Below, one piece after another: positions 45,016 through 54,709 of a stretch of DNA of 64,000 nucleotides. The notes under the pieces are model-generated. The model ran no database searches. It was given only the letters and a program-made list of their open reading frames with translations, and was not told the DNA's origin. Positions within the stretch are counted from its first letter, which is position 1. Every line of letters starts with the position of its first letter. Origin of the DNA: Bacillus paramycoides (GTDB lineage: Bacteria; Bacillota; Bacilli; Bacillales; Bacillaceae_G). The stretch is taken from assembly GCF_001884235.1 (NCBI RefSeq), contig NZ_MAOI01000065.1, positions 1 to 64,000 on the forward strand. The letters are read 5' to 3'. The translations under genes and the position numbers were made by a program.

Positions 45016-46422
45016 ATGGAAAAACAGTCATGGATGGAGCTATTGCCGATTGATCGTTATAAAGTAAGTGCGAAAGGGTTGCTACATAATTACGACCGGA
45101 AAGTGTTAACGATGTTGTATCAGCCGCTAGTAGGTAGTAGAGCTTTTAGCTTATACATGACGCTATGGGGAGAGTTAGAGCAAGATCGTGTGTTTGGAAA
45201 AGAGAATACACATCACTCCCTTATGGTGACCATGCAAATGCAACTTCCTGAAATATATGGGGAACGAGTAAAGTTAGAGGCGATTGGGCTTTTAAATGTA
45301 TATATTAAGAAAGAAAAAGATATTCGAATGTTTATATATGAATTGCAACCACCTTTATCTCCGAAGCAGTTTTTTGATGATATTGTTTTAAGTATCTTTT
45401 TATACAATCGATTGAGTCGGACAAAATACAACCAAGTAAAGCAATATTTCTTAGAAGAAGAATTCGATTTTGCTTCTTATGAAAATGTTACGCGCTCCTT
45501 CAATGATGTATTTGATTCATTTAACCCAGGTCAGTTTGAGTATGCGCAAGAAGAACTTCGTATCCCGAAAACGACAACTATGCCAAGTAATGAGAATGGG
45601 GATGCTCCGAAAGTTTGGAATGATTTCTTTGATTTCCCTTTATTTGTAGAAGGATTATCAGCGCTTGTTCCTAAAAAGGCGATTACAGATCAAGTGCGAG
45701 AATGTGTCATTACACTCTCTTATGTGTACGGTGTGGATGTGTTGTCGATGCAAAATATCGTTCTTGGCGCAGTGACAGAGATGCAAACAATTGATATTGA
45801 AAGGCTTCGAAAGGGAGCACGCGATTGGTATCAATTCGAAAATGGTCAAGCATTACCTGTATTAAGTGAAAGGGTGCAACCTCATGCTGCTCGTACAATG
45901 AAAGAGAAAGAGCCATCTACGCAAGAAGAGATGCTAATGAAGCAGTTAGAGGAAATCTCGCCAAAACAACTATTGAAGGAGATTTCGGGCGGTGCAGAGG
46001 CGACGAAGGCGGACTTGCAAATTGTCGAGGATGTAATGATAAACCAAAAATTAACGCCAGGGGTTGTGAATGTACTTATTTATTACGTTATGCTACGCTC
46101 AGATATGAAGCTTGCTAAAACGTATGTTGAGAAGATTGCTGGGCATTGGGCGCGAAAAAAGGTTGGTACAGTAGGCGAAGCAATGGCGCTAGCAAAAGAA
46201 GAGAATCGTCAATATCAAGAGTGGGCTGAGACGAAGAAGAAAGGCCGTACGACCAAGAAAACGGTGCGTAAAGAAATGGTACCAGATTGGCTGAAAGAAG
46301 AGCCGAAAGAACAAGCGAAAGAAACTGTGAAAAATGACGTGAGTGTGGAAAAAAATGCAAGTACGTTAGAAGATGAACGAAAACGATTAGAAGAAGTGTT
46401 GAAAAAATATAAGCGTGATTAA
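45016..46422 (+). CDS. dnaB: Replication initiation and membrane attachment protein DnaB (468 aa)
   Basis: Firmicute primosome protein (not the helicase) acting with DnaD and DnaI to load DnaC helicase at oriC and restart forks. N-terminal winged-helix domain (about 1-110, YKVSAKGLLHNYDRKVLTMLYQPLVG) and DnaB/DnaD-type C-terminal domains (about 190-400, with YYVMLRSDMKLAKTYVEKIAGHW). A Lys/Glu-rich tail follows. ATG at 45016 follows AAAGGA at 45002-45007; the frame opens 19 codons earlier. Confidence 0.93.
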   Translation: MEKQSWMELLPIDRYKVSAKGLLHNYDRKVLTMLYQPLVGSRAFSLYMTLWGELEQDRVFGKENTHHSLMVTMQMQLPEIYGERVKLEAIGLLNVYIKKEKDIRMFIYELQPPLSPKQFFDDIVLSIFLYNRLSRTKYNQVKQYFLEEEFDFASYENVTRSFNDVFDSFNPGQFEYAQEELRIPKTTTMPSNENGDAPKVWNDFFDFPLFVEGLSALVPKKAITDQVRECVITLSYVYGVDVLSMQNIVLGAVTEMQTIDIERLRKGARDWYQFENGQALPVLSERVQPHAARTMKEKEPSTQEEMLMKQLEEISPKQLLKEISGGAEATKADLQIVEDVMINQKLTPGVVNVLIYYVMLRSDMKLAKTYVEKIAGHWARKKVGTVGEAMALAKEENRQYQEWAETKKKGRTTKKTVRKEMVPDWLKEEPKEQAKETVKNDVSVEKNASTLEDERKRLEEVLKKYKRD

Positions 46423-46455
46423 TAGAAGAGAATGAACGCTCTTTGAGGTGAGGAA

Positions 46456-47394
46456 ATGGAGCATATTCAAAATTCGTTTGCGAAATTAATGGAGAATGAA
46501 AACTTTAAGAATAGATATGAAGTCTTAAAGGCAGAAGTGATGGCACATCCGCGTGTGAAAGAATTTATAGACGAACATAAAGGTGAAGTAACGACTTCGA
46601 TGATTGAACGAAGTCTTGTGAAGTTATATGAATATATTGGGCAAAGTGTAGGGTGCGCTGATTGTCCAGATTTAGGGTCATGTAAAAACATGCTGCAAGG
46701 ATATGAGCCAAAGCTTGTTATCCAAGGTAAGATGATTGATATTCAATACGATCGCTGCGTTAGAAAAGTAGCATATGATGAGCGGAAGAAATATGAAAAG
46801 CTTGTTCAAAGTGTATATATGCCAACTGATATTTTACAGGCAACTATGGAAAACCTAGACCCTTCAGATTTAGATGCACGTATCGATGCAATCGGTGCAG
46901 CGAATGAATTTTTAAGCACATATGAACCGGGTAAAAAAGTACAAGGTTTATATCTGTACGGTAAATTTGGTGTGGGGAAAACGTATCTTTTAGGAGCAAT
47001 TGCGAATGAGCTTGCTCGAAAAAAAATAAGTTCGATGCTCGTATACTTCCCTGAATTTTTACGTGAAATTAAAAGTTCTATTCAAGATAATTCGATTGGG
47101 GAAAAGATTGATGCGGTTAAACGTGTACAAGTGTTAATGTTAGATGATATTGGAGCGGAGGCAATGTCGAGTTTTGTACGTGATGATGTGCTTGGTGCAA
47201 TCTTACAATTCCGTATGCTAGAAAACTTACCGACGTTCTTTACGTCTAACTTTGATTTCAAGGAGTTGGAACATCATTTAACGTATACACAACGCGGTGA
47301 AGCCGAAGAAATGAAAGCAGCCCGTATTATGGAACGAATTAAATATTTAGCGAAACCAATTCCAATTGGCGGAAAGAACCGTCGTCATAAGTAA
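46456..47394 (+). CDS. dnaI: Primosomal protein DnaI, helicase loader (312 aa)
   Basis: AAA+ ATPase that loads the replicative helicase. N-terminal helicase-binding domain with zinc-type cysteines CADCPDLGSCKN (about 66-77), Walker A GKFGVGKT (about 174-181), Walker B MLDDIGAEAMSS (about 230) and sensor/arginine segment TSNFDFKELEHHL. ATG at 46456 with GAGGTGAGG upstream, 33 bases behind dnaB. Ends at a terminator. Confidence 0.96.
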   Translation: MEHIQNSFAKLMENENFKNRYEVLKAEVMAHPRVKEFIDEHKGEVTTSMIERSLVKLYEYIGQSVGCADCPDLGSCKNMLQGYEPKLVIQGKMIDIQYDRCVRKVAYDERKKYEKLVQSVYMPTDILQATMENLDPSDLDARIDAIGAANEFLSTYEPGKKVQGLYLYGKFGVGKTYLLGAIANELARKKISSMLVYFPEFLREIKSSIQDNSIGEKIDAVKRVQVLMLDDIGAEAMSSFVRDDVLGAILQFRMLENLPTFFTSNFDFKELEHHLTYTQRGEAEEMKAARIMERIKYLAKPIPIGGKNRRHK

Positions 47395-47422
47395 AGAGCA
47401 AGCTGAGAAGCTTGCTCTTTTG
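47393..47422. terminator. Bidirectional terminator behind dnaI
   Basis: AAAGAGCAAGCT / AGCTTGCTCTTT, 12-bp stem, T-rich end; serves the convergent DUF4177 gene too. Confidence 0.9.
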
Positions 47423-47424
47423 TA

Positions 47425-47622
47425 TTATAGTGATATTTTCTTTTCGAATATGAGCTCCAAATATTCAGGGTGGCCGGAACCGCCAATTGGAGGGGTGAAA
47501 ATCTGCACGAACCTCCATCCGTCTCTAGCATGTTCTTGGATAATTTCTTGGTAATCTTCAGCGGGTTTTACGCGGGTAAAACCCCAATGTAATTCGACTT
47601 TCACAAACTTATATTCAAACAT
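47425..47622 (-). CDS. DUF4177-family protein (65 aa)
   Basis: Small protein MFEYKFVKVELHWGF...EDYQEIIQEHARDGWRFVQIFTPP, the pattern of DUF4177 (EYKxV ... LNxxGxxGWElV). Function unknown. ATG at 47622 with TGAGGTA upstream. It converges on dnaI. Confidence 0.85.
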   Translation of the reverse strand: MFEYKFVKVELHWGFTRVKPAEDYQEIIQEHARDGWRFVQIFTPPIGGSGHPEYLELIFEKKISL

Positions 47623-47842
47623 TTACATACCTCATTTTAGTGATGAATAAATTATACAATGAAAAAATTAAATTGGCTTGTATCATTTTTTTCTCTCTCC
47701 TTTAATATATATGAAATTAGCAAGTTGTATCGAGTGGGTTGTCTAATGGTAGAAGATTGTTTCTGCTGAGAGACTTTGCCACGGATCGGACTCTTATAGG
47801 GTTTTTAAATCCTTTAGAGCGGGGATAAAAGGGGGGACAAAA

Positions 47843-48724
47843 GTGATTGAAATTTGCTTCGAAGAAAAAAATGATGCTGTGCACGTATACAGACAACTAA
47901 CGAAAAAAATGGAATCCTTATACAAGGAAACAAGTGTATATTTAAATGAACAAAAGGTTGTTATTCATATACCATTATGTGAATCGAATTATATTGAAAA
48001 GATTTTATTGCCAGTATTACTATATTTCATTATGAATGTGAAACAAAATGAATGGATTCATACCATTTTAAAGGAAAAGTTTTTTTATGAAGAACAAGAA
48101 GAGTGTCATCAAATATTGCATATGGCACATGAGATTTTAAAGGAAAGAAGAAAAGGGGTAGCTAGTGATTTAACGCGTCATAAATTTGAATCTTATATTG
48201 CGTCGTCTTTAAATGATTGGCTTTGTGATCCGCTCTCATTTTCGTTTTCATCATACGTTCGCTTTCGTCTTCGTACATATAGGGAAATGGTAGATCGGCT
48301 TGCTGAAGTTGCAATTGATGAGTATAAGATGGAGCAGGAATATCAAATGTTCATTGAGACACTTCGCCAACAAGTAAGGAGCCGGAAATCGCGTTTGTCC
48401 TGTGTGCATCTTATTTTTGATGAAAGTTTTATTTTCTATGATGATAAAGGTAGACGTTTAAAACAGGAGAAATTGGTTCAATATATAGATGAAGAATTAT
48501 TAAAGCAAAAGGATGTATATATCGATACGAAAGTAATTGCACCACTTCTTTCCATTTCGCCGAAAAAGATTTATTTATATACGAAAGAACAAGATCATAA
48601 TATGATTATTACTTTGCGAAATGTATTTCAAGAACGAGTACAACTACATGGATTACATGAATTTGAGCGCAACGTGAAAAATTTAAAAAATAAGGGGAAC
48701 GCCCTTGATTTTCTAAGTTTTTGA
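47843..48724 (+). CDS. ytxC: Sporulation protein YtxC (293 aa)
   Basis: Mostly helical soluble protein, with AHEILKERRKGVASDLTRHKFESYIASSLNDWL in the middle and SFVRFRLRTYREMVDRLAEVAIDEYKMEQEYQ-like segment after it, as in YtxC of other bacilli (putative sporulation protein of unknown mechanism). GTG start at 47843 with AGGGGGGAC upstream. Between dnaI and thrS as in B. subtilis. Confidence 0.88.
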   Translation: MIEICFEEKNDAVHVYRQLTKKMESLYKETSVYLNEQKVVIHIPLCESNYIEKILLPVLLYFIMNVKQNEWIHTILKEKFFYEEQEECHQILHMAHEILKERRKGVASDLTRHKFESYIASSLNDWLCDPLSFSFSSYVRFRLRTYREMVDRLAEVAIDEYKMEQEYQMFIETLRQQVRSRKSRLSCVHLIFDESFIFYDDKGRRLKQEKLVQYIDEELLKQKDVYIDTKVIAPLLSISPKKIYLYTKEQDHNMIITLRNVFQERVQLHGLHEFERNVKNLKNKGNALDFLSF

Positions 48725-48759
48725 GCATATAATTACCTACATAAATGAAATATATCGAA

Positions 48760-49010
48760 ATGTTATGATGAGGACATGAGTAGTTTTCTACGATTTTCAG
48801 AGAGGGAAGCCTTAGGGTGTGAGCTTCCTAGTACGGGATTATTACTTACCACCTCTAAACTTTAGCAGTGAACCTTTTTCTAGTAATTGCTAACGGACAA
48901 CACCGTTATGTTGAACTTGAGCAATTAACAATAAAGTTAATTGGAACAAGGGTGGAACCACGAATTCAACACTCGTCCCTTTTTATGGGATGAGTGTTTT
49001 TTATTTTGAA
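48760..49010 (+). ncRNA. T-box leader of thrS
   Basis: tRNA-sensing leader. The T-box sequence AGGGTGGAACCACG lies at about 48949-48962, followed by a terminator (ACACTCGTCCC ... GGGATGAGTGT then T-run, 48968-49003). The AGAGAGGGAAGCC stem I region starts near 48800. An ACC threonine codon at 48848-48850 is the probable specifier. Uncharged tRNA-Thr would favour antitermination and thrS expression. Confidence 0.92.
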
Positions 49011-49030
49011 AAAAAGAGGAGTGACCAGTG

Positions 49031-50962
49031 ATGGCAGATGTAGTTAAAATTACTTTCCCTGATGGAGCTGTGAAGGAGTTTCCAAAAGGAGTAACAACTG
49101 AAGAAATCGCAGCTTCTATTAGCCCAGGCTTAAAGAAAAAAGCTGTGGCTGGAAAGTTAAATGATGAGATGATCGATCTTTCTACACCAATTGAAGAAGA
49201 TGGTGCAGTTTCTATTATTACATTAGATTCTGAAGATGGCTTATATATTTTACGCCACTCAACAGCCCACCTTTTAGCGCAAGCGTTAAAACGTTTATAT
49301 AAAGATGTTAAGCTTGGTATCGGTCCAGTAATCGAAAATGGCTTCTACTACGATATCGATATGGAAGAAGCAATTACAGTTGAAGATTTCAAGAAAATCG
49401 AAAAAGAAATGCAAAAAATTGTGAACGAGAACTTAGAAATCGTTCGTCATGAAGTACCACGTGCAGAAGCACTTCGTCGTTACGAAGAAGTTGGCGATGA
49501 GTTAAAATTAGATTTAATTAACGATCTTCCAGAAGATGCAGTTATTTCAATTTACGAGCAAGGCGAATTCTTCGACCTTTGCCGTGGTGTTCACCTTCCA
49601 TCTACAGGAAAGATTAAAGTATTTAAATTATTAAGCGTTGCAGGTGCTTACTGGCGCGGCGATAGCAATAATAAAATGTTACAACGTATTTACGGTACTG
49701 CATTCGTTAAGAAAGCAGAATTAGATGAGCACTTACGTATGCTTGAAGAAGCAAAAGAGCGCGATCACCGTAAATTAGGTAAAGAATTAAAACTATTTAC
49801 TAATAGCCAAAAAGTAGGACAAGGTTTACCACTTTGGTTACCAAAAGGTGCAACAATCCGCCGCATTATTGAGCGTTACATCGTTGATAAAGAAGCAAGC
49901 TTAGGATATGACCACGTATACACTCCAGTACTAGGAAGCAGAGAGCTTTATGAAACTTCTGGTCACTGGAATCACTATCGTGATGGCATGTTCCCATCAA
50001 TGGAAATGGATAATGAAGAATTAGTTCTTCGTCCAATGAACTGTCCTCACCATATGATGGTTTATAAAAATGATATTCATAGCTACCGTGAACTACCAAT
50101 CCGTATTGCGGAACTTGGAACAATGCACCGTTATGAAATGTCTGGAGCATTATCTGGATTACAACGTGTACGCGGGATGACTTTAAATGATGCACACATT
50201 TTCGTTCGCCCAGACCAAATTAAAGAAGAATTAAAACGCGTTGTAAACTTAACTTTAGAAGTATACAAAGATTTCGGCTTAGAAGATTATTCATTCCGTC
50301 TATCTTATCGTGACCCAGCAGATACTAAAAAGTATTATGCTGATGATGAGATGTGGGAAAAAGCACAAGGTATGTTAAAAGAAGCTATGGATGAAATGGG
50401 TCTTGAGTACTATGAGGCTGAAGGTGAAGCAGCGTTCTACGGTCCGAAACTTGACGTTCAAGTTCGTACTGCACTTGGAAAAGACGAAACACTTTCAACT
50501 GTACAATTAGACTTCTTACTTCCAGAACGCTTTGAATTAACTTACGTAGGTGAAGATGGTAAACAACATCGCCCAGTTGTAATTCACCGTGGTGTTGTAT
50601 CAACTATGGAACGCTTCGTTGCCTTCTTAATTGAAGAATACAAAGGTGCATTCCCAACTTGGTTAGCTCCAGTTCAGGCGCAAGTAATTCCAGTTTCTCC
50701 GCAAGTACATTTAGACTACGCGAAGAAAGTACAAGAAGACCTGCAACGTGCTGGTATCCGTGTTGAAGTAGATACTCGTGAAGAGAAAATTGGTTACAAA
50801 ATCCGTGAAGCACAAATGCAAAAGATCCCGTACATGCTTGTAGTAGGTGACAATGAAGTGACTGAAAATGGCGTAAACGTACGTAAATATGGCGAACAAA
50901 AATCAGAAACAATCGCATTAGATGCGTTTGTTGACATGATTAAAGTAGAAGGAAAACGATAA
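49031..50962 (+). CDS. thrS: Threonyl-tRNA synthetase (643 aa)
   Basis: Class II synthetase charging tRNA-Thr. TGS domain 1-62, editing domain about 65-225 with [15 protein letters not shown] (HxxxH) and DLCRGVHLP, catalytic core about 245-540 with motif 2 region [29 protein letters not shown] and motif 3 [12 protein letters not shown]-terminal anticodon-binding domain. GTG at 49028 and ATG at 49031 are adjacent; the ATG gives the family start [12 protein letters not shown]. Confidence 0.97.
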   Translation: MADVVKITFPDGAVKEFPKGVTTEEIAASISPGLKKKAVAGKLNDEMIDLSTPIEEDGAVSIITLDSEDGLYILRHSTAHLLAQALKRLYKDVKLGIGPVIENGFYYDIDMEEAITVEDFKKIEKEMQKIVNENLEIVRHEVPRAEALRRYEEVGDELKLDLINDLPEDAVISIYEQGEFFDLCRGVHLPSTGKIKVFKLLSVAGAYWRGDSNNKMLQRIYGTAFVKKAELDEHLRMLEEAKERDHRKLGKELKLFTNSQKVGQGLPLWLPKGATIRRIIERYIVDKEASLGYDHVYTPVLGSRELYETSGHWNHYRDGMFPSMEMDNEELVLRPMNCPHHMMVYKNDIHSYRELPIRIAELGTMHRYEMSGALSGLQRVRGMTLNDAHIFVRPDQIKEELKRVVNLTLEVYKDFGLEDYSFRLSYRDPADTKKYYADDEMWEKAQGMLKEAMDEMGLEYYEAEGEAAFYGPKLDVQVRTALGKDETLSTVQLDFLLPERFELTYVGEDGKQHRPVVIHRGVVSTMERFVAFLIEEYKGAFPTWLAPVQAQVIPVSPQVHLDYAKKVQEDLQRAGIRVEVDTREEKIGYKIREAQMQKIPYMLVVGDNEVTENGVNVRKYGEQKSETIALDAFVDMIKVEGKR

Positions 50963-50992
50963 GAAAGAGCCGCGGTATACCGCGGCTTTCTT
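50963..50992 (+). terminator. Terminator of thrS
   Basis: AAGAGCCGCGGT / ACCGCGGCTTT palindromic stem, then CTTATG. Confidence 0.85.
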
Positions 50993-51174
50993 ATGTATTA
51001 TAAATAAGAAAAACTAGAAAAAATAACCAAACAATACTTATCATAAAAAAGTATTGCAAGTATGCTAGTTGTTTGTTACAATATTTCTTGTTGTTAGTAA
51101 AACACATCGCGTTTTCTTGACAGACGTCATGTCCTATGATAAACTCATCAAGGATAATAGAATATGGTTTTGGA

Positions 51175-51290
51175 ATAAGTAGAAGCACCCGCTTCTCACC
51201 TGATGGACGCATTCGCAGTTAGCAGGTAAATGTATTTCTTACTAAAGATATTACAAGTGTGGGTGCCGTATGCCCGCACTTTTTTTGTTC
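51175..51290 (+). ncRNA. L20-type leader of infC-rpmI-rplT
   Basis: Structured leader: AGAAGC (near 51180) / GCTTCT hairpin, then the segment through 51255, then a terminator (GTGTGGGTGCC / GCCCGCAC then T7, about 51257-51287). In Bacillus ribosomal protein L20 binds this leader and causes premature termination. Position and shape fit the Rfam L20_leader. Confidence 0.85.
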
Positions 51291-51342
51291 GGGTTCTACA
51301 ATTACAAAACGTATTCTGAGAAAATCTTGGAGGTGGCTTACT

Positions 51343-51858
51343 ATTAGCAAGGATATGATGATTAACGAGCAAATTCGTGCACGTGAAGTACGCTTAGTTG
51401 GCGCAAATGGCGATCAACTTGGAATCAAGTCTCGTAATGACGCTTTAGACTTAGCTGCAAATCTTAATCTTGATTTAGTATTGGTTGCTCCAAATGCGAA
51501 ACCGCCAGTATGCCGCATTATGGACTACGGTAAATTCCGCTTTGAGCAACAAAAGAAAGAAAAAGAACAGCGCAAAAATCAAAAAGTAATTAGCATGAAA
51601 GAAGTTCGTTTAAGTCCAACAATTGATGAACACGACTTTAACACAAAACTTCGTAATGCTATCAAGTTTTTAGAGAAAGGCGACAAGGTTAAAGCGTCAA
51701 TTCGCTTTAAAGGACGTGCCATTACTCATAAAGAAATCGGTCAACGTGTTTTAGATCGCTTCTCAGAAGCTTGTGCTGAAGTTAGTACAATTGAATCTAA
51801 GCCTAAAATGGAAGGACGTAGTATGTTCTTAGTTTTAGCACCGAAAAACGATAAGTAA
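51343..51858 (+). CDS. infC: Translation initiation factor IF-3 with ATT start (171 aa)
   Basis: Binds the 30S subunit and checks start codons. N domain 1-80 ([54 protein letters not shown]) and C domain 85-171 ([19 protein letters not shown]). TTGGAGGTGG at 51328-51337 is correctly spaced for ATT at 51343; the next ATG at 51355 is inside the protein. Rare ATT starts are conserved in infC and used for autoregulation by IF-3. First gene of infC-rpmI-rplT. Confidence 0.95.
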   Translation: MSKDMMINEQIRAREVRLVGANGDQLGIKSRNDALDLAANLNLDLVLVAPNAKPPVCRIMDYGKFRFEQQKKEKEQRKNQKVISMKEVRLSPTIDEHDFNTKLRNAIKFLEKGDKVKASIRFKGRAITHKEIGQRVLDRFSEACAEVSTIESKPKMEGRSMFLVLAPKNDK

Positions 51859-51879
51859 TAGATAGAGGAGGAAATACCT

Positions 51880-52080
51880 ATGCCTAAACAAAAAACTCAT
51901 CGCGGCGCTGCAAAGCGTTTCAAAAAGACTGGATCTGGTAAACTGAAGCGTTCTCACGCTTACACAAGCCATTTATTCGCTAACAAATCTACAAAAGCTA
52001 AACGTAAATTACGTAAAGCTGGTGTAGTAAGCGCTGGTGACTTCAAACGCATTCGTCAAATGCTTGACAACTTAAAATAA
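51880..52080 (+). CDS. rpmI: Ribosomal protein bL35 (66 aa)
   Basis: Short, Lys/Arg-rich, [23 protein letters not shown] start and [18 protein letters not shown], diagnostic for L35 of the 50S subunit. GAGGAGG upstream; between infC and rplT. Confidence 0.98.
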
Positions 52081-52117
52081 GTTCGGCTGATATATAGAAC
52101 AAATAGGAGGTAATATT

Positions 52118-52474
52118 ATGCCAAGAGTAAAAGGTGGTACAGTTACTCGTCAACGTCGTAAAAAAGTTATAAAATTAGCAAAAGGTTACTACGGTTCTAA
52201 GAGCACATTATTTAAGGTTGCTAACCAACAGGTTATGAAATCTCTAATGTATGCATTCCGTGACCGTCGTCAAAAGAAACGTGACTTCCGTAAATTATGG
52301 ATTACACGTATCAACGCAGCAGCTCGTATGAATGGTCTTTCTTACAGCCGCTTAATGCACGGTTTAAAAAATGCTGGCATCGAAGTTAACCGCAAGATGC
52401 TTGCTGACTTAGCTGTTCATGACGAAAAAGCTTTCGCTGAATTAGCAACAGTTGCAAAAAACAACATTAACTAA
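52118..52474 (+). CDS. rplT: Ribosomal protein bL20 (118 aa)
   Basis: Assembly protein of the 50S subunit and repressor of its own operon. [28 protein letters not shown] at the start, then the 23S-binding C-domain [46 protein letters not shown] upstream. Last gene before a strong terminator. Confidence 0.98.
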   Translation: MPRVKGGTVTRQRRKKVIKLAKGYYGSKSTLFKVANQQVMKSLMYAFRDRRQKKRDFRKLWITRINAAARMNGLSYSRLMHGLKNAGIEVNRKMLADLAVHDEKAFAELATVAKNNIN

Positions 52475-52480
52475 TTGTTT

Positions 52481-52514
52481 AAAACCTTAGAAGATTTTTC
52501 TTCTAAGGTTTTTT
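52481..52514 (+). terminator. Terminator of infC-rpmI-rplT
   Basis: Perfect 14-bp stem AAAACCTTAGAAGA / TCTTCTAAGGTTTT plus TTTT. Confidence 0.92.
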
Positions 52515-52653
52515 ATTTGTATTCGTTATAATTATTCAATAATTAATAAAATTCCCTACGTGATATCGTCACAATTGAGTGCGTTATTTCTCACCTCAGT
52601 ATATTAATATGTGCTTGTAAGAACTTTTGGAAAGATAACGAGGAGGCGTTTAC

Positions 52654-52710
52654 ATGAAAGCAGGAAAGATCTACGGGCGTGTCGTTATCGATATGACAAA
52701 ATCAATATAA
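52654..52710 (+). CDS. Candidate micro-ORF, 18 aa
   Basis: ATG at 52654, TAA at 52708: MKAGKIYGRVVIDMTKSI. GAGGAGG ends 7 bases before the ATG, a perfect ribosome binding site, and a good terminator starts 33 bases after the stop. This isolated expression cassette suggests a micro-protein or a remnant of a larger gene. No homologue known to me. Confidence 0.45.
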   Translation: MKAGKIYGRVVIDMTKSI

Positions 52711-52742
52711 AAGCTATAGCAATATAGAAGAATATATATATG

Positions 52743-52770
52743 AAGTCAGGGGAATCCTCCTGACTTTTTT
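52743..52770 (+). terminator. Terminator behind the 18-codon ORF
   Basis: AAGTCAGG (52743-52750) and CCTGACTT (52759-52766) then TTTT. Confidence 0.8.
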
Positions 52771-53022
52771 ATTTGCACTCATTCGTGAGGAAGTGTACCT
52801 TTCCTAGCAGAAACGACACTGCTATAATGGAAAGATGATATGGAACTTTCATCAGATGAATAATTTATGAGTGATGATTGAAACGTATTTGCAAATTAAG
52901 GACAAGCTATCTTTATAAAGATGTAGGTAGCTGACTTGTTAATAAGAAACGGAAAATAATAATGAACTTTGAGATGAAACAACATTGTTGCGGAAAATGC
53001 GATGTTGGAGGAGGACAATAGA

Positions 53023-53514
53023 ATGGACTTACTACAACTATTTAAATTACAAAAAGAATTAGACGATCGTATTGCGAAAGAGCATGACTTACAACCGAAG
53101 AAATTGTTAAAAGAAAAAATGTTAGCTCTTCTTGTAGAAATTGGAGAACTTGCAAATGAAACACGTTGTTTTAAATATTGGAGCAATAAACCAGCATCAG
53201 AACGTGAAGTAATATTAGAAGAATACGTAGATGGCCTGCATTTTATTTTATCAATCGGAATCGATTTAGGAATTGATAAAAACTTCTTATTCTATAAATG
53301 TGCACAAACGAATAAAACACAAGTAGAAATTTTCTTAGACACATATGCGAAAGTAATTCGTTTTACAGATCAACCATCTATTACGAACTATATTGAATTA
53401 TTTACAAGCTATCTTCGCCTTGGACAAGCGCTTGAATTTGAACAAGAAGAAATTGAAAAAGCATACTTAGATAAAAATGAAGTAAATCATCAGCGTCAAA
53501 CACAAGGATACTAA
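53023..53514 (+). CDS. dUTPase, dimeric all-alpha type (163 aa)
   Basis: Hydrolyses dUTP to dUMP, keeping uracil out of DNA. All-alpha NTP pyrophosphatase (dUTPase_2/MazG-like) rather than the trimeric beta type: metal-binding acidic motifs EIGELANE (about 40-47) and EEYVDGLHF (about 67-75) are present. ATG at 53023 behind GGAGGAGG; the frame starts 7 codons earlier. A single gene before ysdC. Confidence 0.88.
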   Translation: MDLLQLFKLQKELDDRIAKEHDLQPKKLLKEKMLALLVEIGELANETRCFKYWSNKPASEREVILEEYVDGLHFILSIGIDLGIDKNFLFYKCAQTNKTQVEIFLDTYAKVIRFTDQPSITNYIELFTSYLRLGQALEFEQEEIEKAYLDKNEVNHQRQTQGY

Positions 53515-53583
53515 GTTGATTTTTGAATATTTCAATTTCCTTTTGTATAATGAAGTGACTGAAGAAAAAGGAGGGTGTTGACA

Positions 53584-54669
53584 ATGACAAAATTAGACGC
53601 GACATTGACAATGCTAAAAGAATTAACAGATGCACGTGGTATTGCGGGTAATGAGCGTGAACCGCGTGAAGTAATGAAGAAATATATCGAGCCGTTTGCA
53701 GACGAACTTTCTACTGATAATTTAGGAAGCTTAGTTGCGAAAAAAGTAGGGGAAGAAAACGGCCCGAAAATTATGGTAGCAGGTCATTTAGATGAAGTTG
53801 GCTTTATGATTACGCAAATTGATGACAAAGGATTCCTTCGTTTCCAAACGGTTGGAGGCTGGTGGTCACAAGTTATGCTTGCGCAGCGCGTGACGATTGT
53901 AACGCGTAAAGGAGATGTAACAGGTGTGATTGGTTCCAAACCACCGCACATCTTACCTCCAGAAGCTCGTAAGAAACCAGTTGACATTAAAGATATGTTC
54001 ATCGATATTGGTGCTTCTAGCCAAGAAGAAGCGATGGAGTGGGGCGTACGACCAGGAGATCAAGTTGTACCTTACTTTGAATTCCAAGTAATGAAGAATG
54101 AAAAAATGTTACTTGCAAAAGCATGGGATAACCGAATTGGTTGTGCAATTGCAATTGACGTATTAAAACAATTAAAAGATGAAAAGCATCCAAACGTTGT
54201 ATACGGCGTTGGGACTGTACAAGAAGAAGTTGGTCTTCGTGGTGCGAAAACATCTGCAAACTATATTAAGCCAGATATCGCATTCGCTGTAGATGTTGGT
54301 ATTGCTGGTGATACACCAGGTGTAACGGCGAAAGAAGCGCAAAGTAAAATGGGCGATGGTCCACAAATCATTTTATATGATGCTTCTGTTATTGGCCATA
54401 CAGGTTTACGTGATTTCGTTGTTGATGTTGCTGACGAATTACAAATTCCATACCAATATGATTCAGTAGCGGGCGGGGGAACAGATGCAGGCGCAATTCA
54501 CATTGCTGTAAATGGTATTCCTTCTATGGCAATTACGATTGCGACACGCTATATTCATTCTCATGCGGCAATGTTACACCGTGATGACTATGAAAATGCA
54601 GTGAAGTTAATTGTAGAAGTTATTAAACGTCTTGATAAAGAGGCTGTACATAACATTACATTTAATTAA
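53584..54669 (+). CDS. ysdC: M42-family aminopeptidase YsdC (361 aa)
   Basis: Dizinc tetrahedral (TET) aminopeptidase once annotated as endoglucanase. Metal ligands: HLDEVGFM (about 64-71), DNRIGCA (about 182-188), EEVGLRGA (Glu-Glu about 215), DVGI (about 238) and the C-terminal HSH of [13 protein letters not shown] at 53584 with AAGGAGGG upstream; 361 aa as B. subtilis YsdC. Ends at a strong hairpin. Confidence 0.93.
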   Translation: MTKLDATLTMLKELTDARGIAGNEREPREVMKKYIEPFADELSTDNLGSLVAKKVGEENGPKIMVAGHLDEVGFMITQIDDKGFLRFQTVGGWWSQVMLAQRVTIVTRKGDVTGVIGSKPPHILPPEARKKPVDIKDMFIDIGASSQEEAMEWGVRPGDQVVPYFEFQVMKNEKMLLAKAWDNRIGCAIAIDVLKQLKDEKHPNVVYGVGTVQEEVGLRGAKTSANYIKPDIAFAVDVGIAGDTPGVTAKEAQSKMGDGPQIILYDASVIGHTGLRDFVVDVADELQIPYQYDSVAGGGTDAGAIHIAVNGIPSMAITIATRYIHSHAAMLHRDDYENAVKLIVEVIKRLDKEAVHNITFN

Positions 54670-54671
54670 TA

Positions 54672-54706
54672 GAAAAAGCGAAGGAGATTCTCCTTCGCTT
54701 TTTTAT
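54672..54706. terminator. Bidirectional terminator between ysdC and the TetR gene
   Basis: AAAAAGCGAAGGA / TCCTTCGCTTTTT stem. Confidence 0.9.
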
Positions 54707-54709
54707 GTT

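Larger units (their letters stand above)
52515..53022. other. Gap between rplT and the dUTPase gene
   Basis: Holds the 18-codon ORF at 52654-52710 with its terminator, and further right a TATAAT at about 52832-52837 and a hairpin AGCTATC ... GGTAGCT (52908-52932) in front of the dUTPase gene. In B. subtilis ysdA/ysdB follow rplT; they are absent here. Confidence 0.5.

Noticed and set aside
47737-47815. tRNA-like stretch with TCTAATGGTAGA and a T-arm-like GGGTTTTTAAATCC
   Set aside because: No acceptor stem pairing and no proper anticodon arm or GTTCRA loop; not a tRNA.
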